DNA from: IDS-8 sp965651325
Lineage (GTDB): Bacteria > Pseudomonadota > Gammaproteobacteria > Steroidobacterales > Woeseiaceae
Length of the DNA: 64,000 nucleotides
NCBI GenBank assembly: GCA_965651325.1
Contig: CBFGSB010000001.1
Coordinates: forward strand, 1-64,000
Reading direction: 5' to 3'
Shown here: positions 36,599-44,960 of the stretch, piece by piece
How positions within the stretch are numbered: the first letter of the stretch is position 1
Layout of the letters: each line of letters opens with the position of its first letter
Made by a program: the position numbers and the translations under genes
The notes under the pieces: generated by a model
The model's database searches: none
What the model was told of the DNA's origin: nothing
What the model saw: the letters and a program-made list of their open reading frames with translations, nothing else

Positions 36599-38212
36599 AT
36601 GACCAATCCATTCAAGAAGATTGCCGCCGCTCTGCTGCTGCGAGGTGCAGTTTTTGCGGCATTGGGGTTGTACCTGATCGCCAAAGCGCTGCCGTCCCTG
36701 CTCGACACGGCGCAGAGCCTCAACGTCTCCGGAGCGGTAATCGGCGCATTCCTGCTGGCGTTCGGAGTCGCTGACCTTGTCCAGGGTCTGCAACGTCTCA
36801 CGCGCATGCGCAAGGACAAGCTGGACACCCCATTGATCGACTATGCCTACGGTGGCCGCGGCGTGCTTCCACCGAACCTCATGAACGCCGACGAGAACCC
36901 CAACGAAGCCGGCCAGGCCACGTTGATCGAATGGGTCGCGCGCGTGTTCCCGAGGATTGCCTACCTGCCGTATCCCTACACCGGAGCCCTGCACTCGGTG
37001 CTGGTGGCTGTCGGTCTCGGCGCCGCCGGGCTCCTCATCTACCTTCTGCTGCGCGTCGTCATGGCCGGAACCCTGCAACCGGCACAGCTCGCGAGCATGC
37101 TGGACTGGTACCTGTGGTCCTACTACCTGGTCGGCTTTGGCTTCTGGGCCGCCATCAGCCGCTTTGGTTTTCGTCGCGCGCTGCGGTTCGAGAGCAAGCT
37201 CCTGCCCGGCAGGATCGTCACGCTTTTCCTGGCGCTGCTCGCCGGCTCGGTCGTGCTTGCGGTGGCGATGGCGAAGGGCGGTACACAACTTGCCGCACCG
37301 CCTGACCTCGGCCCGCTGACGGGAATCCTGTGGCTCGGCTCTCTCGTGGTCATAGGCGCCGCCGGCGCGATCACGGTGCTGCGCGGCAGGCGGGCCCCGG
37401 AGCAGTACTCGGTGCACCGCGATGAGGAATTCTTTACCGTGGGCATGCACCCCACGGACGTGATCAACGTGATCAAGTCGTTCACCGGCAAGATCGGTCC
37501 TGGCGGCTATGTGCACCTGGGCTCGTGGAATCCCGAGTACAAGGAGCACACCGCGGTCAACGCCGGTGAGTTCCAGGCGAACCTCAACGCCGAGTCTGCA
37601 ATCCAGTTGAACGACCGTCCCAACGCGCACCCCGAGGCGAAGCTCGGCACCGTGCTCGCGTGGGCCGGCATTGCAATGACCGTGCTTGCGGGCGTCATCC
37701 TCTGGAACGTGGCCGGCGCGCCCCTGGATACGGCAGGCGCGGCGCTTTTGTCGCTACGCTTCCCCATCGCACTCGCCGTCTTCGGTTTCCTGCTGTATCG
37801 CCTCGGGGTCATCCCCGTCGCGGAGCTCGAATGGACCTCGGTAATCACCACCTGCCGTATCGAGGGCACCTTCCAGACACAGGCCGGCATGGCCCTGATG
37901 AGTGCAGGCGAGCAGACGCTGAAAGGCTCGGTCCTGACGAGCGCTACCGTGCAGCCCAAATGCGCTTATCTCACGAGCGTCGGCTTCCTGCAGCCCGGAC
38001 TTGCCAGGAACACGATCGTCCGGCTGATCGATCGTGTCGAGCCGGCAAGCCAGGTTTCCGGCGACTTGCTCGCCGCGATCCGGCACCAGGCGACGCGGAT
38101 CATGCACGCGGGTGCACCCACCGCCCCACGCAGCGCCGCGTTGCATGCCCTGCCCGACCAGGCCCACTTCGAAAGCGACGAACCCGGCGACACAGTGGAC
38201 GCCCCGGCCTGA
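36599..38212 (+). CDS. Membrane protein of unknown function
   Basis: 537 residues, not recognised as a known family. At least seven hydrophobic helices are visible (e.g. GAVFAALGLYLIAKALPSL near 20, HSVLVAVGLGAAGLLIYLLL near 145, GRIVTLFLALLAGSVVLAVA near 205, TGILWLGSLVVIGAAGAITV near 245, GTVLAWAGIAMTVLAGVILW near 355). Between helices a soluble part at about 270-340 (SVHRDEEFFTVGMHPTDVIN, GPGGYVHLGSWNPEYKEHTA) and another after residue 400 (TTCRIEGTFQTQAGMALMSA) probably face one compartment. The upstream 40 bases are AT-rich compared with the rest of the window. A hairpin follows the stop. Uptake or envelope function is possible; none is evident. Confidence 0.8.
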   Translation: MTNPFKKIAAALLLRGAVFAALGLYLIAKALPSLLDTAQSLNVSGAVIGAFLLAFGVADLVQGLQRLTRMRKDKLDTPLIDYAYGGRGVLPPNLMNADENPNEAGQATLIEWVARVFPRIAYLPYPYTGALHSVLVAVGLGAAGLLIYLLLRVVMAGTLQPAQLASMLDWYLWSYYLVGFGFWAAISRFGFRRALRFESKLLPGRIVTLFLALLAGSVVLAVAMAKGGTQLAAPPDLGPLTGILWLGSLVVIGAAGAITVLRGRRAPEQYSVHRDEEFFTVGMHPTDVINVIKSFTGKIGPGGYVHLGSWNPEYKEHTAVNAGEFQANLNAESAIQLNDRPNAHPEAKLGTVLAWAGIAMTVLAGVILWNVAGAPLDTAGAALLSLRFPIALAVFGFLLYRLGVIPVAELEWTSVITTCRIEGTFQTQAGMALMSAGEQTLKGSVLTSATVQPKCAYLTSVGFLQPGLARNTIVRLIDRVEPASQVSGDLLAAIRHQATRIMHAGAPTAPRSAALHALPDQAHFESDEPGDTVDAPA

Positions 38213-38244
38213 ACGAGCGCCGGCTCTCGCCGGCGGCATTCGTT
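38212..38244 (+). terminator. Hairpin after the unknown membrane-protein gene
   Basis: CGCCGGC (38218-38224) and GCCGGCG (38229-38235) pair around TCTC, and AACGA (38212-38216) can pair with TCGTT (38240-38244). It starts at the stop codon; there is no long T-run, so it is a weak terminator call. Confidence 0.45.
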
Positions 38245-38376
38245 GCGCGGCGCCTCGACCGTTTCACTCCGTGGAACCTCATCCGGAGGCGGGGCTCCTG
38301 CATTTTAAGATGTAGCCCCATTCAGGAAGGCGCCCGCCGCCGGCGCGCCGCACAAAACACGACGAGGATTGCCAAC

Positions 38377-40395
38377 ATGCCCCCGACCCCATCCAGACTG
38401 CACCCCGCAGTCGCCGCACTGCTGTTGCTCTGCGCTTCGCTCACCGCTACCGCCCGGCCGTTGTCCATCGACGACGTGATGGCGCTGCGCGACGTCTCCG
38501 ATCCGCGCATGAGCCCGGATGGTAAATGGGTCGCGTACGTGGTCGAGCACGTCGACACGAACAAGGACGAGTTGGTGAAGACGATCCATGTCGTGTCGAC
38601 CGAAAGTGGCGAAAGCCGGGCGATGACGGCCGCGGTCCGCTCCGCCACGACACCCCGCTGGAGCCCGGACGGGCGCTACCTCGCGTTCCTCGCGAAGAAG
38701 ATCGGGGACGACGAGGTGAAGACCCAGGTGTGGACGCTCGACGTCCGCGGCGGGGAAGCGCAGGCGTGGACGGCTGTCGAGCAGGGAGTCAGCGATTACG
38801 GATGGGCGCCGTCGGGCGAACGCATGTGGCTGCTCATCAACGACATGAGCGCGGAGGATCGGGAAGCGCAGCGCGCGGCGGAAGCCGGGGAGGAGCCGCG
38901 ACCGCTGCCGCACGTGATCGACCGGCTGCAGTTCAAGCGCGACCGGGTCGGGTATCTCGACCGCAGTCGCACTCACCTGTACGTCGTCGACCGGCGCGGC
39001 GCCGCGCCGCGCCAGCTCACCTTCGGCGACTTCGACGACGGCGAGCCGGCGTGGAGCCCGGACGGCAAGCACATCGCGTTCGTCAGCAACCGCACGGCGC
39101 AGCCGGACAGCAACGAGAATACCGACATCTGGATCGTGCCGGTCGACGGCAAGAGAACGGAACCCCGGCAGCTCACGACGAACGAAGGACCGGACAACTC
39201 GCCGGCCTGGAGTCACGACGGCCACTTCATCGCCTACGTCACGGTGATCGAGCCGGGAATCATCTGGTACGCGACGAACCACCTGGCGGTCATCCCGGCA
39301 AGCGGTGGCGAGCCGCGCCTGCCGCTCCGCGAGCTGGACCGGAACGTCCGTTCACCGGTATTTGCGCAGGACGACGAGGCCATCCTGTTCCGCCTGGAGG
39401 ACAGCGCGGAAGAGCAGCTCGCGCGCGTCGACCTGGCGAGCGGCGAGCTCGAGCGGCTCGTGGCCGGCGACCTCGCCATCGGCGCCTTCGACCTGCACGA
39501 CTCCGGCCGCGCGGCCGTGCTGGTCAGCACCCCGGAGATGCCGACGGAGGTCTTCCTGTGGGACGGTGACGACCACCGGCGCCTGACCCGCAGCAACGAG
39601 CTGCTGAGCTCGGTGACGTTCGGCGAAACCCGCAACGTGACCTTCCCGAGCCGCGACGGCACCGACATCGAGGGCTTCATCACCCTGCCGCCGGATTACC
39701 AACGCGGACGGCGCTACCCGACGCTGCTGCGCATTCACGGCGGCCCGGTGTCGCAGTTCGATTTTTCCTTCGGCGCGCAGGCCCAGCTATTCGCCGCGCA
39801 CGGCTACGTCGTCGTCCGGGCGAACCCCCGCGGCTCGAGCGGCTACGGCCAGGCGTTCTCCCACGCGATCTGGGCCGACTGGGGCAACAAGGACTTCGAG
39901 GACGTGCTCGCGGGCGTCGACTACGCGATCGAGGAAGGCTACGCCGACCCCGACCGGCTCGGCGTCGGCGGCTGGTCCTACGGCGGCATCCTGACGAACT
40001 ACGTCATCACGCAATCGGAACGTTTCAAGGGCGCGATCACGGGCGCGAGCGAGGTGCTGTACATCTCGAACTACGGGCACGACCACTACCAGCACCAGTG
40101 GGAGACGGAGCTCGGGCTTCCCTGGGAAAGCCGCGAGACCTGGGAACGCATCTCGCCGTTCAACAAGGTCACAGCGGTCACCACGCCGACGCTGGTCATG
40201 GGCGGTGCGGAAGACTGGAACGTGCCGGTCAACAACTCGGAGCAGCTCTACCAGGCGTTGAAGCGGCTGGGCATCGACACGCAGCTCGTCGTGTATCCCG
40301 GCGAAGCGCACGGCATAGAGCGGCCGAGCTTCATCCGCGACCGGCTGGAACGCTATCTCGCCTGGTACGACCGGACGGTCCGGGGCGAGGAGTGA
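38377..40395 (+). CDS. S9 family (prolyl-oligopeptidase/acylaminoacyl-peptidase-type) secreted peptidase
   Basis: 672 residues from ATG 38377 (GAGGA before it); signal peptide LHPAVAALLLLCASLTATA. The N-terminal two-thirds are a beta-propeller with repeated Asp-boxes and WSPDG motifs (RMSPDGKWVAYV, TTPRWSPDGRYLAFL, EPAWSPDGKHIAFV). The C-terminal third is an alpha/beta hydrolase with Ser in GGWSYGGILTNYV, Asp in GGAEDWNVPV and His in PGEAHGIERPSF. Layout and length match S9B/C exopeptidases that act on short peptides in the periplasm. It converges on the TonB receptor at 40437 and is close to the S46 and serine hydrolase genes, so oligopeptide scavenging is a fair reading. Confidence 0.9.
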   Translation: MPPTPSRLHPAVAALLLLCASLTATARPLSIDDVMALRDVSDPRMSPDGKWVAYVVEHVDTNKDELVKTIHVVSTESGESRAMTAAVRSATTPRWSPDGRYLAFLAKKIGDDEVKTQVWTLDVRGGEAQAWTAVEQGVSDYGWAPSGERMWLLINDMSAEDREAQRAAEAGEEPRPLPHVIDRLQFKRDRVGYLDRSRTHLYVVDRRGAAPRQLTFGDFDDGEPAWSPDGKHIAFVSNRTAQPDSNENTDIWIVPVDGKRTEPRQLTTNEGPDNSPAWSHDGHFIAYVTVIEPGIIWYATNHLAVIPASGGEPRLPLRELDRNVRSPVFAQDDEAILFRLEDSAEEQLARVDLASGELERLVAGDLAIGAFDLHDSGRAAVLVSTPEMPTEVFLWDGDDHRRLTRSNELLSSVTFGETRNVTFPSRDGTDIEGFITLPPDYQRGRRYPTLLRIHGGPVSQFDFSFGAQAQLFAAHGYVVVRANPRGSSGYGQAFSHAIWADWGNKDFEDVLAGVDYAIEEGYADPDRLGVGGWSYGGILTNYVITQSERFKGAITGASEVLYISNYGHDHYQHQWETELGLPWESRETWERISPFNKVTAVTTPTLVMGGAEDWNVPVNNSEQLYQALKRLGIDTQLVVYPGEAHGIERPSFIRDRLERYLAWYDRTVRGEE

Positions 40396-40400
40396 CGAAA

Positions 40401-40429
40401 GGCGGGCCGGAGACTCGCTCCGGCCCGCC
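40401..40429. terminator. Bidirectional terminator-like hairpin between S9 peptidase and TonB receptor genes
   Basis: A perfect 12-base inverted repeat (arms 40401-40412 and 40418-40429) around a five-base loop lies six bases after the S9 stop and eight bases after the TonB receptor stop on the other strand. On the minus strand TTTCG follows the stem. Confidence 0.7.
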
Positions 40430-40436
40430 GCCCTGC

Positions 40437-43400
40437 TCAGAATGACTTGCTCAAGGTCACGAAGAACTGCCGCCCGAACTGGTCGTACCCGGATGACGTA
40501 ACCCGGTTCTCGCGGTTCGAGCCGGCACTCGCGGCGATCAGCGGCGGCTCCTTGTCCGCGACGTTCTTGATACCCGCGGTCACCGTCCAGGTGTCCGCGA
40601 GGTAGCTCGCGGCGATGTCGTGGTACCAGCGGCTGGCCGCGTCGCAAACGTTCGCGGTGGGCTCGGTCGTGGTCAGGAACTCGCTCACGGTGAAGTTGTC
40701 GCAATCCGCGTTCTGCGCCGAGCGGGCCACCGAATCCGCCGTGGTCTCGTCGATGAAGCGCGAGATCAGGCTCAAGCTCCAGGCATCGGAAAGATTCACG
40801 ATGAGATTGGAGTTGTAGCTGAACTCCGGGTACCCGTAGGTGCCTTTCAGGTCCTGCGGGGCCTCGCCCTCGAAGATGTGCACCTCGCGTTCGGTGCTGA
40901 AGGTCGCCTGGTTCAGCCAGATGACCTCCGCCCAGTCGAAGGCGCCCGTGACGCGGGTGTTGAGATCCCACCCTCGCGACGTTTCCTCGCCGATGTTGAC
41001 GAACGATGCGTCGACGCTGCTGATCAGGTTGAACGACGGGTTGGTTCCGGGACGCGGGCCGAGGCGCGAGCAGAACGGGCTCTCGAGGTTCGGCGCGTCG
41101 TTGTAGCAGCGGAACATGATCGTCTCGGCGTCGATCGAGCGGATGGTGTCCTCGATCGAGATGTCGTAATAGCTCACGGCAACGTCGAGCCCGAAGGTGT
41201 CGTTGATCGTCGGCGAGAACTGCACGGTAGCGGTGACCGTATCCGAGGTCTCCGGGAGCAGGTCCAGCGCGTTGCCGCCGATCTGTACCGGGATCGTCGT
41301 GACCGCGCGCAGGCCGAGTTGGGTCGGGTCGGCGCCCGAAGCGACGCAGTTGTCCATGACGATCTGCGGCCGCTGGTCCAGCTCGGGATGGTAGACGTCG
41401 CCGATGTCCGCCTCGGCGGGCACGGCGCAGGGGTCCGCGCCGCCGGACACGCCGGCGAACTGGTCGGCCAGGAACTGCTCGCGCAGGTTCGGGGCGCGGA
41501 ACGACGTGCCGTAGGAACCGCTGAAGCCCAGCCAGTCGTTGGGCCGGTAGGTCGCGCGGAACCGCCCGGTGGTCTCTTCGCCGAAGTTCGATTCCTCGGT
41601 ATAGCGCAACGCGGCTTCCACCTCGACGAGCTCCGCAAAGGCCTTGTCGGTGAAGATCGGCATGCTGACTTCGGCGTAGGCCTCTTTGAGGTGACGTTTG
41701 CCCACCGAGTCGCCTTCCTGCTGCGGATTCTCGGCCGTGACCAGGCCGCGGGAACCGATGTACTCGACCGACGAATCGATCTCGTCCGCCCGGTACTCGA
41801 GGCCGAAGGCCATGCTGACGGGCCCGCCGGTCGGGATGTCGGCGACTTCACCGGTCACGTAGGCCGCACCGATGGTCTGCGTGACGGCCGTGCGGTTCAG
41901 CCGGTTGGCGATGAGGAAGTCTTCCTCCTCCGGGGTCGCGAAGCTGCCGCCGGGACTGCCGTCGGCGGAATACATCGTCGGCGAGAACCAGTTGATCGGC
42001 ACGCAGGCCTGCGGCGTGCCGACGAAGCCGAGGTCGTTGGCCACGACGCCGCCGGTCCGGCGGATACCGCAGATGAGGTTGCCGTCGGCATCCAGGCGAA
42101 GGGTGTCGACGGCAAGAATGAGCGCGTTCTCGTTCATGACCGGCTGGTCGACAAAGCCGACGCCGCGGTCGTAGGACACGTAGCCGTCCCACGTCCAGTT
42201 GCGTTCGGCGAACCAGCCGCCGGGAAACTCGCCGCGAATGCCGCTCACGATGCGAAAGTGCTGGAGCTCGACGTCGCGAATCTGCGGCAGGCTACCGCCG
42301 AGCGTGACGAGAGGCGCGGTGGTGTTCGGGAACGGGTTCCCCGGGTTGTCGAAGAGTACCGGGGCGCCGGTCGCGTCGACGATGATGTTACCGTTCGCGT
42401 CCTCCTGCGGAATCATGGCCGGGATCGCCGGGAAGATCTGCTCCGTGGCGGCGCGGTTCTCCGTCTGGCGATTGAGGTACATCGCCTCGACGTACACTTC
42501 CTCGTCGCCGAACCAGCCCGGCTGCCAGCCGCCGCTCAGGACCAGCGAGAAGCGCTCCATGCCCTGCACGAGGTCGGCCGCGAGCCGCTCGTTCTGGTCG
42601 TTCCAGCGCGGATCGCAGTTGTTGCGGGCGGTGAACCCGGGCGCGGCGCCGCCGGTGAGCGGAGCCTCGCAGGGCGGCAGGTTCTGCGTGCTGCTGAAGT
42701 TCGGCACGCCGGTGTCGGAGGAGCCGGGGGTGTAGTAGACGATGATGTCGCCGTTCGGCGCGATCAACGGTCCTTCACCGAACAACCCGCCGATGTCGAT
42801 CGCCGCGTTGTCGGGAAAGCTGTTGTTGCAGGCCGCGATGATCTCGCCGCTCTGCGTTTGCCTGATCGTGCGAATGCAGTCGACGCGCGAGCCGGTCGTC
42901 ACAGGCTCACGGTTCATGTACTCGCCGCCGAGCAGGAAGTGCGTCGTGTCACCCTGCCCGCCCATCAGGAACGAGAACTGTCCGGTCTCGCCGCCTTCCT
43001 CCTGCGGCACGTTGCCGTAGGCGTTCAGCTCGAAGCCCTCGAAATCGTCGCGCAGGATGACGTTGACCACGCCCGCGACCGCGTCGGCGCCGTACACGGA
43101 CGACGCGCCTTCGGTGATGACCTCGATCCGCTCGACCATCGTCAGCGGAATGAGGTTGAGGTCCGGCTGCGCCGGCGCGCCGCGCACGCCCGAGGAACCG
43201 AGGCGCCTGCCGTTCAGCAGGATGAGCGTGCGCTCCGGGTCCAGGCCGCGCAACGCGACGTTGGCCGAGCCAACGCCGCCGAGCGGCGGCGATTCGCTGG
43301 CATTCGAGTTGCCGGAGTTGGTGTTGAGCTCGCCGTTGATCTGCTGGCCGTAGGAGATCGGCGACTGCTGCAGCAAGTCGGACACCGTGGTGATGCCGGC

Positions 43401-43613
43401 CTTTCTTGCTGCTTCGACGTCGAAGGTCTGCAGCGGCGCGGCGCTCGAGTATTCGTCGCGGCGAATGCGCGAGCCGGTGACGACGATCTCCTCGAGGTCG
43501 GATGCCTCCGGATCCTGGTCGTCCTGTGCCATTGCCGGCGCCGCGACGAGCGAGCCGGCAAGGATGAGCGGGCACGTGAGCAGCGCCCGGATGGAATGCC
43601 AGTTGGTATTCAT
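40437..43613 (-). CDS. Large TonB-dependent receptor
   Basis: About 1058 residues from ATG 43613; the purine-rich GAGGGGG before it supports this start over an in-frame TTG far upstream. Signal peptide ends AAPAMAQ. An acidic spacer (DDQDPEASD) leads to the TonB box EEIVVTGSRIRRDEYSSAAP, plug (TVSDLLQQSPISYGQQ, LRGLDPERTLILLNGRRLGS, GADAVAGVVNVIL) and barrel ending QFFVTLSKSF. This is the xanthomonad/sphingomonad long-receptor type used for large substrates such as peptides or glycans. A 27-base operator-like inverted repeat and an AT-rich promoter lie before it. Flanking S9 and S46 peptidases point to oligopeptide import; that is inference. Confidence 0.9.
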   Translation of the reverse strand: MNTNWHSIRALLTCPLILAGSLVAAPAMAQDDQDPEASDLEEIVVTGSRIRRDEYSSAAPLQTFDVEAARKAGITTVSDLLQQSPISYGQQINGELNTNSGNSNASESPPLGGVGSANVALRGLDPERTLILLNGRRLGSSGVRGAPAQPDLNLIPLTMVERIEVITEGASSVYGADAVAGVVNVILRDDFEGFELNAYGNVPQEEGGETGQFSFLMGGQGDTTHFLLGGEYMNREPVTTGSRVDCIRTIRQTQSGEIIAACNNSFPDNAAIDIGGLFGEGPLIAPNGDIIVYYTPGSSDTGVPNFSSTQNLPPCEAPLTGGAAPGFTARNNCDPRWNDQNERLAADLVQGMERFSLVLSGGWQPGWFGDEEVYVEAMYLNRQTENRAATEQIFPAIPAMIPQEDANGNIIVDATGAPVLFDNPGNPFPNTTAPLVTLGGSLPQIRDVELQHFRIVSGIRGEFPGGWFAERNWTWDGYVSYDRGVGFVDQPVMNENALILAVDTLRLDADGNLICGIRRTGGVVANDLGFVGTPQACVPINWFSPTMYSADGSPGGSFATPEEEDFLIANRLNRTAVTQTIGAAYVTGEVADIPTGGPVSMAFGLEYRADEIDSSVEYIGSRGLVTAENPQQEGDSVGKRHLKEAYAEVSMPIFTDKAFAELVEVEAALRYTEESNFGEETTGRFRATYRPNDWLGFSGSYGTSFRAPNLREQFLADQFAGVSGGADPCAVPAEADIGDVYHPELDQRPQIVMDNCVASGADPTQLGLRAVTTIPVQIGGNALDLLPETSDTVTATVQFSPTINDTFGLDVAVSYYDISIEDTIRSIDAETIMFRCYNDAPNLESPFCSRLGPRPGTNPSFNLISSVDASFVNIGEETSRGWDLNTRVTGAFDWAEVIWLNQATFSTEREVHIFEGEAPQDLKGTYGYPEFSYNSNLIVNLSDAWSLSLISRFIDETTADSVARSAQNADCDNFTVSEFLTTTEPTANVCDAASRWYHDIAASYLADTWTVTAGIKNVADKEPPLIAASAGSNRENRVTSSGYDQFGRQFFVTLSKSF

Positions 43614-43710
43614 TTCCCCCTCCTGCCGATGGATGGTGCGGGCCGGGGGCATGACCGCCGCCAGCCTTGGGGGGATATGATGTTGGCTGCCGCGGAATTG
43701 TGTTGCTATT

Positions 43711-43737
43711 TCCACATAGCGATTTGCTATATGTGGA
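43711..43737. promoter_or_regulatory. Operator-like inverted repeat upstream of the TonB receptor gene
   Basis: TCCACATA (43711-43718) and TATGTGGA (43730-43737) form a perfect 8-base inverted repeat with 11 bases between, inside an AT-rich stretch. It lies between the receptor's candidate promoter and its start codon, a place suited to repression of the receptor gene. No regulator gene lies beside it. Confidence 0.55.
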
Positions 43738-43765
43738 CTAGGCAACTGATATTATTTATTTTTCC

Positions 43766-43793
43766 CTTATATTCGATTGTGTTATTTGTGCAA
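43766..43793 (-). promoter_or_regulatory. Candidate sigma-70 promoter for the TonB receptor gene
   Basis: On the minus strand TTGCAC (43793-43788) and TATAAG (43771-43766) are 16 bases apart. This would start a leader of about 145 bases before the ATG at 43613 that contains the inverted repeat. The -10 match is good (5 of 6); the -35 match is weak. Confidence 0.4.
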
Positions 43794-43826
43794 CGATTGT
43801 GATGCACATGTTGCGGCAGCGCCGCA

Positions 43827-44960
43827 TCAGGGCTCCGTCGGCCCTTGCGCCTGCTCCCCGGGCTTGAACAGCTCGCCGAGCACGAACACGAAGTCGGTCA
43901 TCCCGGGCGCGTCGCCCAGGTTGGTCACGGCGGCGATCACCATTTGCTGCTCGGGCCAGGTCCAGAACGCGGTGGTGCCGCCGACCGAGCCCCCGGTGTG
44001 CCCGACCGTCCGGCGGCCGGACGGATCCTCGTTCGTCCGCCAGCCGATGCCGTAGCCCGTGGTCTCGCCGGAGTCGAGGCGCTGCGGCGTGAACAGCAGC
44101 TCGACGGTGCCGGGCTCCAGCAAGGGTTCGCGTATATGGCCGAAGCCGAAGAGGATCAGATCCTCGGGCGTCGACAGGAACCCGCCGCCGGCCCACTTGT
44201 AACTGTTGTCGACGAACGGCGCGTTCACGATCCGGCCGTCGGCGTCATGCGCGTAATAGCCGGACCGGTGCGGAATGATGTCCGTGACCTGGTCCGGCAC
44301 CGTGTGGCGCATGCCGAGCGGCTCGAACACGCGCTCTGTCATGTAGGTGAGAAATTGCATGCCGGAAGCGGACTGCACGACCGCGCTGAGCAGGTTCCAC
44401 CCGTAACTCGAATATTCGTAATCGGTACCGGGCCGAAACAGCAGCGGGTCGGCTGCAAAGATCTCCAGTCCTTGCAGCACGCTGTCATAGTGCCGGCTGG
44501 AAAAGAACTCGTCGCCGAGATAATGCCGTATGCCGGCCGTGTGACCGGCGAGCTGGCGTGTCGTAATCGGCCAGCGCTTCTCGGGGAAGCCCGGCACGTA
44601 CTGCTGCACGGGTGCATCCAGGTCCAGCTTGCCGTTCTCGTACAGGAGCCCGATTGCCGTCGCGGTAAACGGCTTCGAGACGCTGCCGATACGAAATCGC
44701 GTCAGCGGCGTGACGGGCACGCGCAGCTCGACGTCCGCATAGCCGAAGCCTTCCGACCAGACGATAGCGCCGTCAATGCCGACGGCGACCGACAATCCGG
44801 GCAGGTTCGCCTCTTCCAAAGCGGAGGCGGCAAGCTCCTGCGCCGCCTCGACCGCTTCGCTGTACGACGGTGTGGTATTCGCGTCCGCCCACGCCTGCAG
44901 CGGCGATACGAAGATCGCCAGCAGCGCAAGGGCGGCGAATCGGGTGAAGTGCCTGTTCAT
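43827..44960 (-). CDS. Secreted serine beta-lactamase-fold hydrolase
   Basis: 377 residues; ATG 44960 overlaps the S46 stop by four bases (ATGA). Signal peptide AALALLAIFVSPLQAWADA. Class C beta-lactamase/PBP-like motifs: SxxK in RIGSVSKPFTATA, Y-x-S/N in YEYSSYGWNLLS and HTG in VGHTGGSVGG. It is a third member of this family in the window but has no lipobox. Its translational coupling to an S46 dipeptidyl-peptidase suggests it acts on peptide products, possibly with D-residues; esterase activity is an alternative. Confidence 0.85.
   Translation of the reverse strand: MNRHFTRFAALALLAIFVSPLQAWADANTTPSYSEAVEAAQELAASALEEANLPGLSVAVGIDGAIVWSEGFGYADVELRVPVTPLTRFRIGSVSKPFTATAIGLLYENGKLDLDAPVQQYVPGFPEKRWPITTRQLAGHTAGIRHYLGDEFFSSRHYDSVLQGLEIFAADPLLFRPGTDYEYSSYGWNLLSAVVQSASGMQFLTYMTERVFEPLGMRHTVPDQVTDIIPHRSGYYAHDADGRIVNAPFVDNSYKWAGGGFLSTPEDLILFGFGHIREPLLEPGTVELLFTPQRLDSGETTGYGIGWRTNEDPSGRRTVGHTGGSVGGTTAFWTWPEQQMVIAAVTNLGDAPGMTDFVFVLGELFKPGEQAQGPTEP

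Noticed and set aside
40620..43802. Long open frame of over 1000 codons antisense to the TonB receptor gene
   Set aside because: GC-rich coding DNA often gives open antisense frames. The translation is Arg/Val/Asp-rich with no domain, and the real receptor motifs are on the other strand.
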